The notes under the pieces: generated by a model
Told to the model about the DNA's origin: nothing
What the model saw: only the letters and a program-made list of their open reading frames with translations
The model's database searches: none
Position numbers and translations under genes: made by a program
In this document: positions 61,887 through 64,000 of the stretch, in pieces
Layout: each line of letters opens with the position of its first letter
Numbering within the stretch: the first letter of the stretch is position 1
NCBI RefSeq assembly: GCF_000685965.1
Contig: NZ_JMLE01000003.1
Location: 183,269 to 247,268, forward strand
DNA length: 64,000 nt
Direction of reading: 5' to 3'
DNA from: Arthrobacter sp. UNC362MFTsu5.1
GTDB taxonomy: Bacteria; Actinomycetota; Actinomycetes; Actinomycetales; Micrococcaceae

Positions 61887-63188
61887 TCAGTGCATCGAAA
61901 CGCGCTCAGGCTCCGTGCTGTATTCACCGTCTTGCGTGCTGTGGGACGCGTCGGGGCGAGGGGCTTCGAGCGGGGACGCGGACCTGTCGTGCTTTTGGCC
62001 GATGACCGCGGTAGCGATGGCATTTCCCAGGATGTTGGTGGCAGTGCGTCCCATGTCCAGGAGTTGGTCGATCACCAGCAAGACGCCAATTCCGGCGGCG
62101 GGGATACCGAAACCAGGGACCACCGCAGCCACCACGACGAGCGACCCGCGGGGCACGCCGGCCATGCCTTTGCTGCTGAGCAGGAGCATCGCGGTCATCG
62201 CGATCTGCTGGCCGAGGTCCATGTCGATGCCGTAGGCGTTGATCAGGAAGACCGACGCAAAGGTCATGTACATCATGGAACCGTCCACGTTGAACGAGTA
62301 ACCCAGGGGGAGCACAAAACCGGTGGTGCGCTTCGCGATGCCGAACTTGGTCAGGCCTTCAATGAGCTTGGGAAGTGCGGCCTCGCTGCTGGAGGTAGCG
62401 AACGCGATGACCATGGGTTCGCGAACGATCCGGACCAGCCGGAAGGCGGCCCGTCCGAGGAAAGCGACGGCGACGGCGATCATGATGGCCCAGAGGGCGG
62501 CCAGGGAGACATAGAAGCCGCCGATGAAGGAGGCATAGGTTGCGAAAGCATCCACGCCCTTGGAGGTGAAGGCTGCCGCGATGCCGGCGAACACCCCCAC
62601 CGGGGCCGCCTTCATCACATACCCGGTGACCTTCAACATGACCCCCATCAGTTCATCGATGGCGTCAGCTATGGAGGAGCGGCCCTTCTTCCGGAGGTTG
62701 AGCAGGGCTATGCCAAAGAGAGCGCCGAAGACGAGGATCTGCAGGGGGTTGTTGGCGGTCAGCGCGGCGAAGACGCTTGTGGGGATGATGTGGGTAATGA
62801 ACTCCTGGTAATCGAGGGGCTTCGTTTCCATCCCGGCATCACCACCCGGCATCAGGTGGAGCCCGTCACCGACGTTGAGGATGTGGGCCGTGATGAAACC
62901 GAAGGCGCCCACCAGGACGGAGGCGGACAGGAACCAGATCATTGAGCGTCCAAAGAGCTTGCCCACCCCTGCCGATTTCGCCGCTCCCGCGATACCGGAG
63001 ACGAGAGTGGCAAAGATCAGCGGCGCAATGATCATTTTGATGAGGTTGAGGAACATGTGCGTCACGGTGTCGAGGACCGCCACAACGGATGCGCGTGTGT
63101 CCGCTGGCAGCAGCCAGTGGAACAGCAGCCCGCTGAGGATTCCGAACACGAGCGCTGCCAGAATCCACATCGTTGATTTGTTTTTCAT
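61887..63188 (-). CDS. Dicarboxylate/amino acid:cation symporter (DctA/GltP family)
   Basis: A 433-aa DAACS-family symporter with eight transmembrane helices and two re-entrant loops. Marks are NLIKMIIAPLIFATLVSGIAG, ATSSSEAALPKLIEGL (the serine-rich hairpin), VLPLGYSFNVDGSMMYMTFA and VPGFGIPAAGIGVLLVIDQLLDMGRTATNILGNAIATAV. It imports succinate, fumarate, malate or aspartate with cations. It is the next gene after aspartate ammonia-lyase, so aspartate or fumarate is likely. The 40-residue C-terminal tail is polar. Confidence 0.93.
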   Translation of the reverse strand: MKNKSTMWILAALVFGILSGLLFHWLLPADTRASVVAVLDTVTHMFLNLIKMIIAPLIFATLVSGIAGAAKSAGVGKLFGRSMIWFLSASVLVGAFGFITAHILNVGDGLHLMPGGDAGMETKPLDYQEFITHIIPTSVFAALTANNPLQILVFGALFGIALLNLRKKGRSSIADAIDELMGVMLKVTGYVMKAAPVGVFAGIAAAFTSKGVDAFATYASFIGGFYVSLAALWAIMIAVAVAFLGRAAFRLVRIVREPMVIAFATSSSEAALPKLIEGLTKFGIAKRTTGFVLPLGYSFNVDGSMMYMTFASVFLINAYGIDMDLGQQIAMTAMLLLSSKGMAGVPRGSLVVVAAVVPGFGIPAAGIGVLLVIDQLLDMGRTATNILGNAIATAVIGQKHDRSASPLEAPRPDASHSTQDGEYSTEPERVSMH

Positions 63189-63295
63189 ACTCAGTCCTTG
63201 CGTAGAGGCCGGGGATATTTGGGCACGGCGGTGTGCCCCAGCTCCCTCTAAATCGGGCGGGTTAGATGGTGGGTGTCGAGTGGTTTTTCGGTTGA

Positions 63296-64000
63296 CTACC
63301 GGCTGAGGTTGGCCAGGCGTTGCGGGCTGAGGAGCTCTTCCAGTTGCTCGGCGGTGAGCAGCCGGTGTTCGAGGACCAGTTCGGCAACACCCTTGCCGGT
63401 GGCGAGGGCTTCCTGGGCGATGGCGGTTGCGGTGGCGTAGCCAAGGTGGGGATTCAGCGCTGTGACCAGGCCGATTGACTGCTCCACCGTGAGGCGGAGG
63501 TGTTCGGTGTTGGCGGTGATGCCCCGGACGCAGCGTGCCGTGAGGGTGCGGCAGGCGGCTTCCAGGTGGGAGATGCTCTTGTGGAGGCTGTGGACGATGA
63601 TGGGTTCGAAGGCGTTGAGCTGGAGTTGCCCGGCTTCGGCGGCCATGGTGATGGTGACGTCGTTGCCGATGACTTCGTAGGCCACCTGGGAGACCACTTC
63701 CGGGATTACCGGGTTGATCTTGCCGGGCATGATGGAGGAACCGGACTGCACGGCCGGGAGGTTGATTTCGCCGAAGCCGGCGCGCGGGCCGGAGGAAAGC
63801 AGCCGCAGGTCGTTGCAGATCTTGGAGAGCTTCACGGCCACGCGCTTGAGGACGCCGGACAGGTGCACGAACGCGCCGACGTCCTGGGTAGCCTCAATGA
63901 GGTCCACGGCGGTGACCAGCGGCAGGCCGGTGATGTCGGCCAGGTGCCGGCAGGCCGCCTCGGCGTAGCCGGCCGGGGCGTTCAGGCCGGTGCCGATGGC
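63296..64000 (-). CDS. aspA: Aspartate ammonia-lyase, N-terminal part outside the window
   Basis: The C-terminal 234 residues of a fumarase/aspartase-superfamily enzyme that splits L-aspartate to fumarate and ammonia. The catalytic loop GSSIMPGKINPVIPE (serine loop) is intact, with EATQDVGAFVHLSG before it and GLNAPAGYAEAAC upstream at the window edge. The frame is open to 64000. An internal ATG at 63907 is not the start. The symporter gene lies 107 bp downstream, so uptake and cleavage of aspartate go together. Fumarase and argininosuccinate lyase are less likely by the AEAGQLQLNAFEP and RCVRGITAN segments. Confidence 0.93.
   Translation of the reverse strand, partial: AIGTGLNAPAGYAEAACRHLADITGLPLVTAVDLIEATQDVGAFVHLSGVLKRVAVKLSKICNDLRLLSSGPRAGFGEINLPAVQSGSSIMPGKINPVIPEVVSQVAYEVIGNDVTITMAAEAGQLQLNAFEPIIVHSLHKSISHLEAACRTLTARCVRGITANTEHLRLTVEQSIGLVTALNPHLGYATATAIAQEALATGKGVAELVLEHRLLTAEQLEELLSPQRLANLSR

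Noticed and set aside
61725..62945. 406-aa plus-strand open frame
   Set aside because: It is antisense to the DctA-type symporter, whose motifs are complete on the other strand.
1..64000. CRISPR arrays, tRNA or rRNA genes, insertion sequences
   Set aside because: I looked for regularly spaced repeats, cloverleaf-like TpsiC motifs and transposase motifs such as DDE signatures and found none that hold up. The dispersed palindromes are too short and irregularly spaced to be CRISPR repeats.

Overview
This window comes from a high-GC actinobacterium, most probably an Arthrobacter/Pseudarthrobacter-type soil bacterium. The evidence is strong G/C bias at third codon positions, GTG and TTG starts, a DUF4193 zinc-ribbon protein, Tat-exported phosphatases, carbohydrate ABC operons without their own ATPase, and a very dense set of catabolic operons paired with AraC, LysR, IclR, PucR and Lrp regulators. 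I see no tRNA, rRNA, CRISPR array, insertion sequence or prophage. About 63 protein genes are supported, including two cut by the window edges, one broken by a frameshift and several small proteins.

Layout. 0-3.5 kb: sugar-acid oxidoreductases (SDR, D-2-hydroxyacid dehydrogenase, gluconate 5-dehydrogenase, L-idonate 5-dehydrogenase). 3.5-4.3 kb: S4 RNA-binding protein and DUF4193. 4.4-12.4 kb: a polyol (mannitol/sorbitol-type) regulon with a divergent AraC regulator, ABC binding protein, two permeases, two polyol dehydrogenases and a fructokinase-like kinase, closed by a perfect 18-bp hairpin. 12.4-31.3 kb: mixed functions: CsbD, a second adenylate kinase, an EamA exporter with LysR, an MHS transporter with a DUF1445 enzyme, MOSC, an AEC carrier, two Tat phosphatases, a Na+/H+ antiporter fused to a UBP zinc finger, a frameshifted metallophosphoesterase, TfoX, NUDIX, MpaB-like, DUF817, a lipoprotein and a NYN/LOTUS-like protein.

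31.7-38.9 kb: HAD phosphatase, an Lrp regulator, an aldehyde dehydrogenase plus homoserine-dehydrogenase-like pair divergent from an amino-acid permease, then two convergent IclR paralogues. 38.9-42.5 kb: cyclase-family hydrolase, a 148-aa protein and a divergent LLM flavin monooxygenase, then a leaderless-looking ArsR gene with an SRPBCC partner. 42.6-45.4 kb: an oxidative N-demethylase (DMM/HODM-type) operon with an EutQ-like cupin. 45.6-53.8 kb: IclR and a divergent carboxylate operon that carries both a TctBAC transporter and a TRAP DctM-like transporter plus RraA-like, DUF1932 and cyclase-family enzymes. 54-55 kb: DUF2306 membrane protein behind a textbook palindrome-controlled promoter. 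55.1-64 kb: amide/acidic amino-acid use: TPP enzyme, a 37-aa Cys peptide, APC permease, glutaminase, PucR regulator, ArsR-like regulator, DctA-type symporter and aspartate ammonia-lyase.

The most unusual non-coding feature is a dispersed family of near-identical palindromes built on AGCGGACGACGGCGGGA and its complement. Seven clear copies and one degenerate copy lie at gene 3' ends, mostly between convergent genes, so they look like sequence-conserved bidirectional terminators. Other leads are the Cys-rich 37-aa peptide, the A6 frameshift in the metallophosphoesterase, the homoserine-type catabolic cluster and several operator architectures. All functions come from reading motifs and context; no database search was run.
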